64,000 nucleotides of DNA, from assembly GCA_946481275.1 (NCBI GenBank), contig CAMLMV010000027.1, forward strand, positions 31,749-95,748, in the 5' to 3' direction. This document shows positions 9,436 to 21,791 of this stretch, piece after piece; positions within the stretch are counted from its first letter, which is position 1, and each line of letters begins with the position of its first letter. Below the pieces are notes generated by a model, which worked only from the letters and a program-made list of their open reading frames with translations, searched no databases and was not told where the DNA came from. Made by a program: the position numbers and the translations under genes. This DNA comes from an uncultured Massilia sp. GTDB lineage: Bacteria > Pseudomonadota > Gammaproteobacteria > Burkholderiales > Burkholderiaceae.

Positions 9436-10329
9436 ATGAAAATCGACCCGCGCCGCAGCGAGGCGTTCGTCGCCGCCGTCGACAGCGGCAGCCTGGAGCA
9501 GGCTGCGGCCCTGCTCAACGTGACGCCGTCCGCCATCTCGCAGCGCATCGCCGCGCTGGAGCACGACCTGGGCACGCCGCTGCTCGTGCGCGCCCGCCCC
9601 TGCCGGCCGACGGCGCCCGGCATGCGCCTGCTGCAATTCCTCCGCCGCCGCGCGCTGCTGGAAGACGAGTTCTTCGCGGAGCAGCAGGCCGATCCGGGCC
9701 CGGTGCGCGTCGCGCTGGCCGTCAACAACGACACCTTGGCGACGTGGCTGTTGCCCGTGCTGGCGCCGGTGCTGATCGAAGAAGGCCTGCTCGTGGAATT
9801 CGTCACGGGCGACCAGAGACACACGTTCGCCCTGCTGGAACAGGGGCTCGCGCTCGCCTGCGTGTCAGGCGAAACGGAACCGATGCGGGGCTGCACCGTG
9901 AGTCCGCTCGGCGTGATGCGCTACCGGATGGTGGCGGCGCCCGCCTTCGCCGCGCGCTGGTTCCCCGGCGGGATCACGAGAGAGGCCGCGCGGCGGGCGC
10001 CGGTGATGGTCTTCGACCGCAACGACCGCCTGCAGACGGCCTTCCTGCTTCAGCACTTCGGCCTGCCGGAAGGCGCGTACCCATTCCACTACGTGCCATC
10101 CAGCGATCCGTACGTGCAGGCGATCCGCCTCGGTCTCGGCTATGGCCTGCTACCGCTGGAACAGTGCGCGGACATGCTGGCCAGCGGCGCCCTCGTCGAT
10201 CTGACGCCGGACCTGTTCGTCGACGTGGCGCTGTACTGGCACGCCTGGCGCATTCAGCCGCCGCGGCTGGAGCGCATGGGCGCGGCGCTGGTGAAGGGCG
10301 CGCGTGCGGCGCTGTTGCCGTCTCCCTGA
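9436..10329 (+). CDS. argP: ArgP/LysG-like LysR transcriptional regulator
   Basis: A 297-residue LysR-type regulator: the N-terminal winged helix-turn-helix covers residues 1-62 (E-A-F-V-A-A-V-D-S-G-S-L-x-Q-A-A-x-x-L, then S-A-I-S-Q-R-I). The effector domain has I-R-L-G-L-G-Y-G-L-L-P near residue 235, as in ArgP. Divergence from argO supports an activator responding to basic amino acids. The last 76 bp overlap the convergent membrane-protein gene at 10254-10718. Confidence 0.85.
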   Translation: MKIDPRRSEAFVAAVDSGSLEQAAALLNVTPSAISQRIAALEHDLGTPLLVRARPCRPTAPGMRLLQFLRRRALLEDEFFAEQQADPGPVRVALAVNNDTLATWLLPVLAPVLIEEGLLVEFVTGDQRHTFALLEQGLALACVSGETEPMRGCTVSPLGVMRYRMVAAPAFAARWFPGGITREAARRAPVMVFDRNDRLQTAFLLQHFGLPEGAYPFHYVPSSDPYVQAIRLGLGYGLLPLEQCADMLASGALVDLTPDLFVDVALYWHAWRIQPPRLERMGAALVKGARAALLPSP

Positions 10330-10718
10330 GCGACCGGCAGCCACTGCGCCACGCCCCAGCAGAATTCCGGGACGAGGAACAGCCACAGCAAGGGCGCGCC
10401 GCTGGCGGCGAGCGCCCACGCCATCCACGTCGAGAACAGGAAGCGGCCGACACCATCGTAGCGGCCCAGCGTGACACTGGCGGCGCGCAGGCGCAGCACG
10501 GACCATACGAGCACGATGCTGCCCATCAGGCAGGCAAACAGCACGTGGAACGGGCCGAAGTCCGGCAGCGCGTCGCCGCCCAGGCTGCGGTTGAGGCTTG
10601 AGAGCTGCGCGTGCGCGAGGGCGAACGTCCAGGGCGTGGCGAACGGCGCCGTGAGCAGCAGGTCGTACGCGGCGCTGGCGCGCACGACGGTGAGAAAGGC
10701 GGATCGGCTGAGTTGCAT
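10254..10718 (-). CDS. Hypothetical four-helix membrane protein, predicted MerR target
   Basis: A 154-residue protein with about four hydrophobic helices and no recognised catalytic motif. The start at 10718 has GGGAG upstream. The upstream region contains a classic MerR-type promoter (TTGACC, long spacer, dyad) oriented to drive this gene, with the MerR regulator divergent. The C-terminal 25 codons overlap argP on the opposite strand. It may be an efflux or stress-responsive membrane protein; this is inference from its regulator. Confidence 0.55.
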   Translation of the reverse strand: MQLSRSAFLTVVRASAAYDLLLTAPFATPWTFALAHAQLSSLNRSLGGDALPDFGPFHVLFACLMGSIVLVWSVLRLRAASVTLGRYDGVGRFLFSTWMAWALAASGAPLLWLFLVPEFCWGVAQWLPVAQGDGNSAARAPFTSAAPMRSSRGG

Positions 10719-10753
10719 GGAAATCTCCCGGAGTGAAGGTGCCGGGATCATGG

Positions 10754-10775
10754 ACCGTGGAGTACACTCCAAGGT
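10754..10775. promoter_or_regulatory. MerR-type operator/promoter (drives the minus-strand gene)
   Basis: A 22-bp perfect dyad: ACC-N-TGGAGT-AC-ACTCCA-N-GGT. On the minus strand its edge overlaps a -35 TTGACC (10778-10773), followed by a 19-20 bp spacer and a CATGAT-like -10 (10752-10747). The over-long spacer with a centred dyad is the hallmark of promoters that MerR-family proteins activate by DNA distortion. Confidence 0.7.
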
Positions 10776-10797
10776 CAAGGTATTTATCGCTATCGCC

Positions 10798-11172
10798 ATG
10801 CAGATCGGAGAACTCGCCGCCGCCACCGGCCTCACCCGGGACACCCTGCGTTTCTACGAGAAACGCGGGCTGCTGCTGTCGCGCCGCCTGGCCAACGGCT
10901 ACCGCGATTATCCGCCCGAAGCCGTGCAATGGCTGTGCTACCTGCGTGCCGCCCAGGCGCTCGGTTTCACACTGGCCGAGATCGAGACCGGACTGCCGCT
11001 GCTGGACGATCCGGCCGCCGCCGCGCCCCTGCTGCGTGATGCCTTGTTGCGCAAGCTGGAGGACATCGACGCGCGCATCGACGGCCTGTCCGCCCTGCGT
11101 GCCGATTTGACGCGCGAACTGGCGCGGCCAGGGTTCGGCTGCCCGGTCCTGGAGGAGCAGGCCGCCGCGTGA
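10798..11172 (+). CDS. MerR family transcriptional regulator
   Basis: The 124-residue protein begins M-Q-I-G-E-L-A-A-A-T-G-L and continues T-L-R-F-Y-E-K-R-G-L-L, the MerR winged-helix signature, followed by a dimerisation helix. A C-terminal Cys (G-F-G-C-P-V) is present, but the Cys pair spacing of metal-sensing CueR/ZntR/CadR proteins is not, so the inducer is unclear. The start 10798 is an ATG in tight linkage with its own operator. The divergent membrane protein is the likely target. Confidence 0.8.
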   Translation: MQIGELAAATGLTRDTLRFYEKRGLLLSRRLANGYRDYPPEAVQWLCYLRAAQALGFTLAEIETGLPLLDDPAAAAPLLRDALLRKLEDIDARIDGLSALRADLTRELARPGFGCPVLEEQAAA

Positions 11173-11305
11173 CGCCGGACACATCGAGCCATTCACATCC
11201 CGCCGATCGCGTAAAATTTTGTTACAAGGAAACTGTCAGCCGTCCGTACGGCGCCCGCGTTAACAGCACAGGCGCCGACGGATGGCGCACACCCATGGAG
11301 AGATC

Positions 11306-11959
11306 ATGAAACGCCTGCTTGCCGCCGCCGCCGTGCTGGCCACCTTCACCCACGCCGCCTTTGCCGGAGAACTGACGCTGTTCTCGGACAGCAATTTCCG
11401 TGGCCAACGCGTGACCATCGACCGCGACGCCGCCAACCTGGGCGATTTCAATTTCAACGACCGCGCGTCGAGCTTCGTCATCCGCTCGGGCACGTGGCTG
11501 CTGTGCGAGCACGCCAACTTCGGCGGCCGCTGCGAAGAGTTCGGTCCGGGCGAATACCGCGAGCTGCCTGGTTTCAATGACGCCATCTCGTCCGCGCGCC
11601 AGCTCGACCGCGGCCGTGGACGCGGGCGCGACCACGACCGGGACGACGACCGGGGCGGCTGGCGCGGCGGCGACCGCGGCGACCGCGGCGGCTGGCGCGG
11701 CGACCGGGGCGGTCCCGACGTTGTGATGTTCGCCGGCCAGCGCTTCGAAGGCCAGCAAGTGGAACTGTCGCAGGACGTGCGCGCACTGAGCGACGTCGGC
11801 TTCAACGACCGCGCCACCTCGCTCATCATCCGCGAAGGCCGCTGGGAATTCTGCGAACACGCCGACTTCCGCGGCGAATGCGTCGTCCTGGGCCCGGGCC
11901 GCTACGACATGCTCGACCGCATGAACAACCGCATCTCGTCGATGCGCCGCGTGCGCTGA
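11306..11959 (+). CDS. Secreted beta/gamma-crystallin-like protein with an Arg/Gly/Asp-rich linker
   Basis: After a signal peptide ending A-F-A (about residue 20) come two related beta/gamma-crystallin-type domains, at roughly residues 21-95 and 142-217. Each has a Greek-key pattern such as L-F-S-D-x-N-F-R-G or F-x-G-Q-R-F-E-G, followed by N-D-R-A-S/T-S and C-E-H-A-x-F. They are separated by about 40 residues made almost only of R, G, D and W. Bacterial crystallin domains often bind Ca2+, though the calcium motif is not clearly complete. GGAG lies before the ATG at 11306. An envelope-stabilising or Ca-binding role is possible. Confidence 0.7.
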   Translation: MKRLLAAAAVLATFTHAAFAGELTLFSDSNFRGQRVTIDRDAANLGDFNFNDRASSFVIRSGTWLLCEHANFGGRCEEFGPGEYRELPGFNDAISSARQLDRGRGRGRDHDRDDDRGGWRGGDRGDRGGWRGDRGGPDVVMFAGQRFEGQQVELSQDVRALSDVGFNDRATSLIIREGRWEFCEHADFRGECVVLGPGRYDMLDRMNNRISSMRRVR

Positions 11960-11960
11960 A

Positions 11961-12165
11961 AATTCGGGGTCAGAGCACATTTCGCTGCAGATTCGGGGTC
12001 AGAGCACATTTTGGAACAATGACCTTGTAGCATTCTCACACGTAAAGCATAGGTTCAGACACGGGTACACGATGGGCGGCGCGGTGCCATCGTGTCCCAG
12101 GAACCATTGATCGGAAATTTGCTCTGACCCCGAATTTCTCGAGAAATGTGCTCTGACCCCGAATT
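11961..12165. repeat. REP/BIME-like element: paired inverted copies of a ~20-bp unit
   Basis: Four copies of the core ATTCGGGGTCAGAGCACATTT or a close variant occur: forward at 11961-11982 and 11991-12012, and reversed at 12116-12137 and 12143-12165. Between them is an inner hairpin (ACACGATGG at about 12067 pairing with CCATCGTGT at about 12088). The symmetric double-end layout without a gene inside looks like a non-autonomous element of the kind mobilised by REP-associated tyrosine transposases, or a remnant of one. It lies immediately after the crystallin gene and just before modC's stop. Confidence 0.65.
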
Positions 12166-12182
12166 AGGGAATTAACGCGGAA

Positions 12183-13258
12183 TCAACTTAGCAACGCCAC
12201 GCCCTTGATCTGCACCCACAGCCGCAGCCCGGCCGCGATGCCCAGCTCGCGGCGCGAGCGTTCGGTGATGCGGGCCAGCAGGGGGGATTCTCCCATCCGC
12301 AGTTGCACGAGCACGTGGCCCGGCGTGTCGGTGGCGGCCACCGCCGTCACCACGGCCGGCAGGCGGTTGACGATGCTCGTGCCTTGCGGGCGGTCCAGCG
12401 CCAGGCTGACGTCGCGCGCGTGGATGCGGCAGCGCAGGTGCGTGCCCACGGCTTCGCGGCGTTGGCCCACGAACAGCGCGCCGCCCGCGAATTCCAGGCG
12501 CGATAACGCGTCTTCCTCGTGGCCGGCCAGGATCGTGTCCAGCACGACGCCGGCATCGTCGGCAAAGCTGGGCGGCAGGTCCACGCGCGCCAGCGTCTCC
12601 GTCAGCGGTCCGCAGGCGACCGCCTTGCCCGCGTCCAGCAGTACGAGGTGATCCGCGAGCCGCGCGACCTCGTCCGGCGCGTGGCTCACGTAGACGATCG
12701 GGATCGCCAGTTCTCCGTGCATCCGTTCCAGGTAGGGCAGGATCTCCTGCTTGCGGCGCAGGTCGAGCGCGGCGAGCGGTTCGTCCATCAGCAACAGCCG
12801 CGGCGACGCGAGCAGGGCGCGCGCGATCGCCACGCGCTGGCGCTCGCCGCCCGATAAACCGTCCGGCCGGCGCTCGAGCAGTCCCTCGATCCCGAGCAGG
12901 GCCGTCACGGGCTCCAGCGCGAAGCGGCGCTCGTGCGCGGGCACGCGCTTGCGGCCGAATTCCAGGTTGGCGCGCACGGACAGGTGCGGGAACAGGCTCG
13001 CTTCCTGGAACACATAGCCGACGGCCCGTTTGTGCACGGGGACGAACAGGCCGTGCGCATCGTCCTGCCATACCTCGTCGCCGAGCGCGACGACACCGCC
13101 AGGCGCGCGTTCCAGGCCGGCGATGGCGCGCAGCACTGTGGTCTTGCCCGAGCCAGAATGGCCGAAGAGGGCGCTGATGCCATGCAGCGGCAGGTCGAGG
13201 TCGACGTCCAGCCGGAACGCGCCGCGGTCCATGCGCAGGCGCACGCGCAATCCGTCCG

Positions 13259-13262
<4 letters not shown>
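12183..13262 (-). CDS. modC: Molybdate ABC transporter ATP-binding protein ModC
   Basis: A 359-residue ATPase that energises molybdate import. The Walker A motif is G-H-S-G-S-G-K-T-T, the signature L-S-G-G-E-R-Q-R-V and Walker B L-L-L-M-D-E-P. A C-terminal Mop/TOBE molybdate-binding domain follows from about residue 290. ATG 13262 overlaps modB's stop (ATGA), so translation is coupled. A much longer open frame extends upstream but is only an antisense-like continuation across modB. The operon order is modA-modB-modC. Confidence 0.93.
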
Positions 13263-17444
<4,182 letters not shown>

Positions 17445-17447
17445 AAG

Positions 17448-17795
17448 TCAGGCGTCGCGGCCGTCGTAGTGCTGCACCGGGATCGTGGCGAGATCGATGC
17501 CCTCGATGCAGCGCAGGTTGATGGCCGCCATCGGATTGCCCTTGGGATCGACCCCTTCCGCATACGGATGGATGCCGCACGTCGGACAGAAGCGGTGCTG
17601 GATGACGTGCTTGTTGAACGTGTAGGTGGCCGCTGCATCTTCGGGCGTGCGCAGGCGGAACTGCGCACGCGGCACGAACCAGAGCAGGGAGCCCTTGCGC
17701 TGGCACATCGAACAATTGCAGGCGAGGGCGCCCTGGATGTCTCCCTCCACTTCGTACGCCACCTGGCCACAGTGGCAGCTGCCTTGATAAATCAT
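17448..17795 (-). CDS. GFA/CENP-V family zinc protein
   Basis: A 115-residue protein of the glutathione-dependent formaldehyde-activating enzyme (GFA) family. It has the zinc-binding Cys pattern C-H-C-G (residues 7-10), C-N-C-S-M-C (about 26-31) and F-C-P-T-C-G-I-H-P (about 69-77). Members of this fold mostly have unknown activities; only some act on S-hydroxymethyl-glutathione. AAGGGG lies just upstream of the ATG. Confidence 0.85.
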   Translation of the reverse strand: MIYQGSCHCGQVAYEVEGDIQGALACNCSMCQRKGSLLWFVPRAQFRLRTPEDAAATYTFNKHVIQHRFCPTCGIHPYAEGVDPKGNPMAAINLRCIEGIDLATIPVQHYDGRDA

Positions 17796-17950
17796 GTGTC
17801 GTCCCCTTTGTACGTTGAAATACGGGGCTCATGGTAGCGCAGAATTTTTTGCAAGCACATGTGTCGGGACGCGCGCCCGACACAATCGGACATCAACCGG
17901 CACGCGCGCGGCGCTACAGTGGCCGCATCGCCATCGAACGAAAGCACGCC

Positions 17951-18325
17951 ATGACATCGGACCTGATCAGGAAGTTCGTCCCTCTGGGCGCCGCTCTCCT
18001 CGCGTCACTGCCGGCATCGGCACAGAACGTGGACGTCTGCACGCTCGTCTCCTGCAGCGCCAGCGGCCAGCGCGCCGCCGTGCTCGACGAACCGGCCCCG
18101 ACGCGGCCCGCCACGCAGACGACGACCGTGACGCGCCGCCCCGCGCAGGACGAGACCACGCGCGATCCGTGGGCACGCCGTTACCAGGGACGGGAGAACG
18201 AAGACGAGGATGTCTGCCTGCTGAACGTCGGCATCGGCGGCCAGCTGGCCAGGAACGGATCCATCGACAGCCACGCGCTGGGCCGCACGCAAACATGGCG
18301 CGCGCCGGCCCGGGACGGGCGTTGA
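17951..18325 (+). CDS. Hypothetical secreted protein, 124 aa
   Basis: The predicted product starts with a signal peptide ending A-S-A, followed by a short Cys-containing segment and a Thr/Arg/Pro-rich middle. I do not recognise the family. The start at 17951 is chosen because it gives the signal peptide; an upstream in-frame start at 17831 lacks one. It converges with the T6SS-associated gene ending at 18330. It may be lineage-specific. Confidence 0.45.
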   Translation: MTSDLIRKFVPLGAALLASLPASAQNVDVCTLVSCSASGQRAAVLDEPAPTRPATQTTTVTRRPAQDETTRDPWARRYQGRENEDEDVCLLNVGIGGQLARNGSIDSHALGRTQTWRAPARDGR

Positions 18326-18329
18326 CGGT

Positions 18330-19691
18330 TCAGGCCACGGGCCGCACAAGCGCGCCGATGCGGCGGCCGGGCACCTCATTGGCGAGGCACAGCACCGGCG
18401 CCTGGCGCACACCCGCGTAGTGCGCGCCCAGCGCGAGGGCCGTCACGAACGGGACCACGCCGCAATCGCCACTCGCCGCGCCCACGCGTACGATGTCTTC
18501 GCTGCCGTCGAGCTGCCGCATCGTCGTGGCCGCATATTCCATCAGCTCGTACACGGGGCGCGCGCGGTGGCCGGTATCGGCGACGATCATCGCCACGTCG
18601 CCGGCATCGGCACCCGCGTCGGCCAGCGTGCGCTCGGCGAGTTCCCCGAGCACGCGATCGGCGCCGCGCCTGCTTGCGTCGGCCGGCTCCCCGACCTGCG
18701 TTTGCGCGAACGGTGCCAGGAGTGCGACGGCCTGGCCATCGGCGGCCCCGGCCAGCAACAGGCCAACGGCACCTTCGCCCGGCATCATTCCGCGCGGCTG
18801 TGCGGACGTGAACAGGATCTGTTCCGCCGCCCAGCGCGCGACCGTCGCCTCGCCCACATGGGACGCTGCCGCGACCACCAGCGTGACACCGGGCGCCGCG
18901 CCGGCGGCAGCAATGCCGGCCACGGGATCGCCGCGACCGACCTCGCACGCGGCCGCGCCGATGTCGCCGCGCCATCCCGCCTGCGCCGCCGTATGCCGCA
19001 GCCACGCCGCAGCGGCATCGCGCTGTCCCTCCGGCCAATCCGCCGGCAGCAGCGGCAGCACCTGGAGCCTCGGCATGGCATCGTCGCGCACGCTCCACTC
19101 GATCGCCGCGCGTCCCGCGAGTTCGGCGACCACGCTGCTTGCCAGCGTCAGCGCGCGCCATTGTTCGTCACTGAAGTTTGATGCCATGCCGCCGTGCGCC
19201 GCCAGCCAGTCGGTGATGTCTTCCCGCAGCGCCTCGTCGCGAGCGTCCTCGCAGCGGGCGCACATCACGGGGAAACCGTCGGCATCGACGAGATCCCGGT
19301 CCAGATCCGGCCGTGCCTTGTTGTCCGCGATGGCGGCCGCCAGTTCCTCGGGCGATGCGCCGTGCGGGGAGCGCAGTGCCGTCGCGAGGATCGCCAGGTG
19401 TTGCGCCTGCACCGGGGGTACGGGTGCGGCGGACGGCGCGTCGGCCTGGGCGGCGGTGCGCTGCGCGATCCACCCGTGGCCGACAAAACCAGCCAGCAGC
19501 ACGGCCACGGGCAGGCCGAACAGCAGCAGTATCCATTCCGAAGTCGCGGGCACGCGCGCCCCCACGCGCCACCAGGCGATCGCACCGCCCCAGCAGGCGA
19601 CGAAGACAGCGACGGCGATCAGGGCTTGCTTGATCCGGCCGGGCACTGTGTGGGAAGCAGAGAGCGGTTCGGCGGTAAGAGGTGTCGACAT
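18330..19691 (-). CDS. Type VI-linked membrane protein with thiolase/ketosynthase-like region
   Basis: The 453-residue protein has two N-terminal membrane helices (about 22-40 and 53-72), a variable middle and a C-terminal half reminiscent of the thiolase/beta-ketoacyl synthase fold (G-E-G-A-V-G-L-L-L-A and V-G-A-A-S-G-D-C-G). No obvious Cys-His-His catalytic triad is seen, so it may be non-catalytic. It sits 44 bp downstream of tssK in the same direction, which implies a T6SS accessory role. Assignment to a named family is uncertain. Confidence 0.6.
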   Translation of the reverse strand: MSTPLTAEPLSASHTVPGRIKQALIAVAVFVACWGGAIAWWRVGARVPATSEWILLLFGLPVAVLLAGFVGHGWIAQRTAAQADAPSAAPVPPVQAQHLAILATALRSPHGASPEELAAAIADNKARPDLDRDLVDADGFPVMCARCEDARDEALREDITDWLAAHGGMASNFSDEQWRALTLASSVVAELAGRAAIEWSVRDDAMPRLQVLPLLPADWPEGQRDAAAAWLRHTAAQAGWRGDIGAAACEVGRGDPVAGIAAAGAAPGVTLVVAAASHVGEATVARWAAEQILFTSAQPRGMMPGEGAVGLLLAGAADGQAVALLAPFAQTQVGEPADASRRGADRVLGELAERTLADAGADAGDVAMIVADTGHRARPVYELMEYAATTMRQLDGSEDIVRVGAASGDCGVVPFVTALALGAHYAGVRQAPVLCLANEVPGRRIGALVRPVA

Positions 19692-19735
19692 GATGGTGTG
19701 GCGTCAAAGGTTGTCGAAAGTTTGTCGCCCGCCGC

Positions 19736-21100
19736 TCAAGCAGCAACGGCCAGCAGTTCGAGCTTCAGGCCCATCATCCCCGACGGCACGTAGATCGCCA
19801 TCGATTGCGCCTGCAGCATGCGCTCATACATCTGTCCCTTGGCATCGAGGACGAAATAGCACGTGTCGGGACGCACCGGCACGGCGGCGGGCAGTTGCGG
19901 CGCGTATTGCAGGCGCACGCCGGGCAGGGCGGACAGCACGCATTTCTCGACGTCGTCCGGCGCGCCGACCTTGAAACGCAGCGGCACGGTATCGACGAGT
20001 TCCAGGGTCGGGATGTCGGCCGAGACGGCGATGTAGAACGCGGTCTTGTCGTCGATCTTGCCGGAGTCGAGCATGCCGTGGTGGTACGAGGGCCGCACCT
20101 CGTTCAGGACGATGGCGAAGTACTTCGACGAGATCACGGTGTCGAGCAATTCGCGGATGATCTGGAACAGCTTGGCAAAGCCGGTGCCGGGATCGGCATG
20201 CTGATAAGCCGGCAGGTCCGTCAGCGTCCAGCTTTTCGAAAACGTCATCAGCGCGCCGGCCACGCCGAGCAATTGTTCGTGCAAGCGTTCCGGATGCAGG
20301 TCGGGATGGTGCAGGTAGTGGGATAGCGATGCGCAGGCGGAACTGGCTGTGTGCAATAGCCAGAACGACGACATGTCGCCGGAACGGAATTCGATCACGT
20401 TGCGGCTCGGCTCGCGGTGGTGGCCGTACAGCGAGCTCACCTTGGCCTGCAGCGCCTCGAGCAGGCGGCGTAGTTGCTGGAACAGGGCGGGAGCGGAACC
20501 CACCGACAGGCTCGGCGGCAGGAAGGACGGGTCCAGCTCGAAGCCGCCGGACGGGGCGCGCCGCAGGCGCAGCACCGGAAAGCTCAGATAGGCGTCGCGC
20601 GGCTCGAAGTCCGGGACGAGGCGCACGGTTTTCCTGAGGTAGGACACGGACGCCGGCGCCGCCTGCGTGTAGAGGTCGGGGGTTTCCTCGCTGGTTTGCA
20701 CGAAGCGGACCGTCTTGGTCGGCTGGCCCGGCTGGGCGAAATTGCCGCTGAACGGTTTGAGACCGGGCAGGGCAGCGTAATACGTGATGGTTTGCTGGGA
20801 TTGCGGCAGTTGGCCGAGGTCGACGGTGTCGGGCAGCTCGTCGGCGCCCGGTGCATCGACCAGTTCGCCATCCTGGAAGCGCAGCGCGAGTTCGAGGATG
20901 CGCAACACGTTGCTGGACAGCGCCTCGCGGTCGATCTGCAGCGCTTCGATGCCCCAGGCATACGGGTGCACGGCCCGGATGCTCTTGTACAGGCGGTGCT
21001 CATGGTACTGATCCTGGCGCTGGAAATGCTGCGGACGCAGGAGCAGGCCTTCGCCCCACAATACCTTGCTGGCCATGTTGCCGATCATCGTGCTCGTCAT
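19736..21100 (-). CDS. tssK: Type VI secretion baseplate protein TssK
   Basis: The 454-residue protein matches TssK from the start: V-L-W-G-E-G-L-L-L-R-P-Q-H-F-Q-R-Q-D is the family signature, placed near residue 14. TssK trimers connect the baseplate (TssE/F/G) to the TssJLM membrane complex. GGAGA lies before the ATG at 21100. It is divergent from tssEFG across 185 bp, where promoters for both directions must lie. Confidence 0.93.
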   Translation of the reverse strand: MTSTMIGNMASKVLWGEGLLLRPQHFQRQDQYHEHRLYKSIRAVHPYAWGIEALQIDREALSSNVLRILELALRFQDGELVDAPGADELPDTVDLGQLPQSQQTITYYAALPGLKPFSGNFAQPGQPTKTVRFVQTSEETPDLYTQAAPASVSYLRKTVRLVPDFEPRDAYLSFPVLRLRRAPSGGFELDPSFLPPSLSVGSAPALFQQLRRLLEALQAKVSSLYGHHREPSRNVIEFRSGDMSSFWLLHTASSACASLSHYLHHPDLHPERLHEQLLGVAGALMTFSKSWTLTDLPAYQHADPGTGFAKLFQIIRELLDTVISSKYFAIVLNEVRPSYHHGMLDSGKIDDKTAFYIAVSADIPTLELVDTVPLRFKVGAPDDVEKCVLSALPGVRLQYAPQLPAAVPVRPDTCYFVLDAKGQMYERMLQAQSMAIYVPSGMMGLKLELLAVAA

Positions 21101-21285
21101 GCATGTCTCCAGTCATTGACTTGTCCCAAGTCGATCACCTTAGTCCTTCGCGACGGTTTTTTTTCTGCAATGACCTGCAGTTTTGCTACCGCTCAAAGTA
21201 ACCGTGAGTCATTTCCAACTGAACTATTTTTTCGCGCCCGACTGTGTGAAGATGCCGGCTTGCGCTGCCGGCATGGAGGAGTTCG

Positions 21286-21789
21286 ATGGAAGGATTCACG
21301 CCTGGTTTTTTCGACCGTCTGCTGGGTACCACGGTGCGCGGCACCGGCAGCGCCACCGTCTCGCGCATGACCGCCGAGGATTTCAAGGATGCCGTCGCGC
21401 GCGACCTGGAGGCGTTGTTGAACACGCGCTCCGTCTTCCCAGAAAATTCACTGCAGGGTTTTCCCGAGTGCAGTGACTCGCTCGTGACCTATGGCCTGAC
21501 GGATTTCGCCGACCGCTCGCTGTCGAGTCCGAGTGACCGTGCCTACATCTGCGAGTGCCTTGAAAAAACCATCGCCCGCCATGAGCCGCGCCTGCGCAAC
21601 GTGAAGGCGGTGCTGGAACTGCGTGACGAGAGTCTGGTGAACCGCCTGAAGTTTTCGATCACGGCGGTGCTCGTCGCCAGCGCCTCGGAAGAGCCGGTCA
21701 ATTTCGACGCGCTGCTGCAACCGTCGACCCTGCAGTACAGCATCAGCAAGGCGGGCAGGGCGTCGATGGCCGCGTCTGCGGGAGCCTGA
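21286..21789 (+). CDS. tssE: Type VI secretion baseplate protein TssE
   Basis: A 167-residue gp25-like protein that joins the sheath to the baseplate. Typical parts are the N-terminal F-F-D-R-L region, D-L-E-A-L-L-N-T-R, Y-G-L-x-D and E-P-R-L-x-x-V near residue 103. GAGGAG precedes the ATG at 21286. It is followed after 2 bp by tssF, whose start is TTG. Confidence 0.92.
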   Translation: MEGFTPGFFDRLLGTTVRGTGSATVSRMTAEDFKDAVARDLEALLNTRSVFPENSLQGFPECSDSLVTYGLTDFADRSLSSPSDRAYICECLEKTIARHEPRLRNVKAVLELRDESLVNRLKFSITAVLVASASEEPVNFDALLQPSTLQYSISKAGRASMAASAGA

Positions 21790-21791
21790 GC

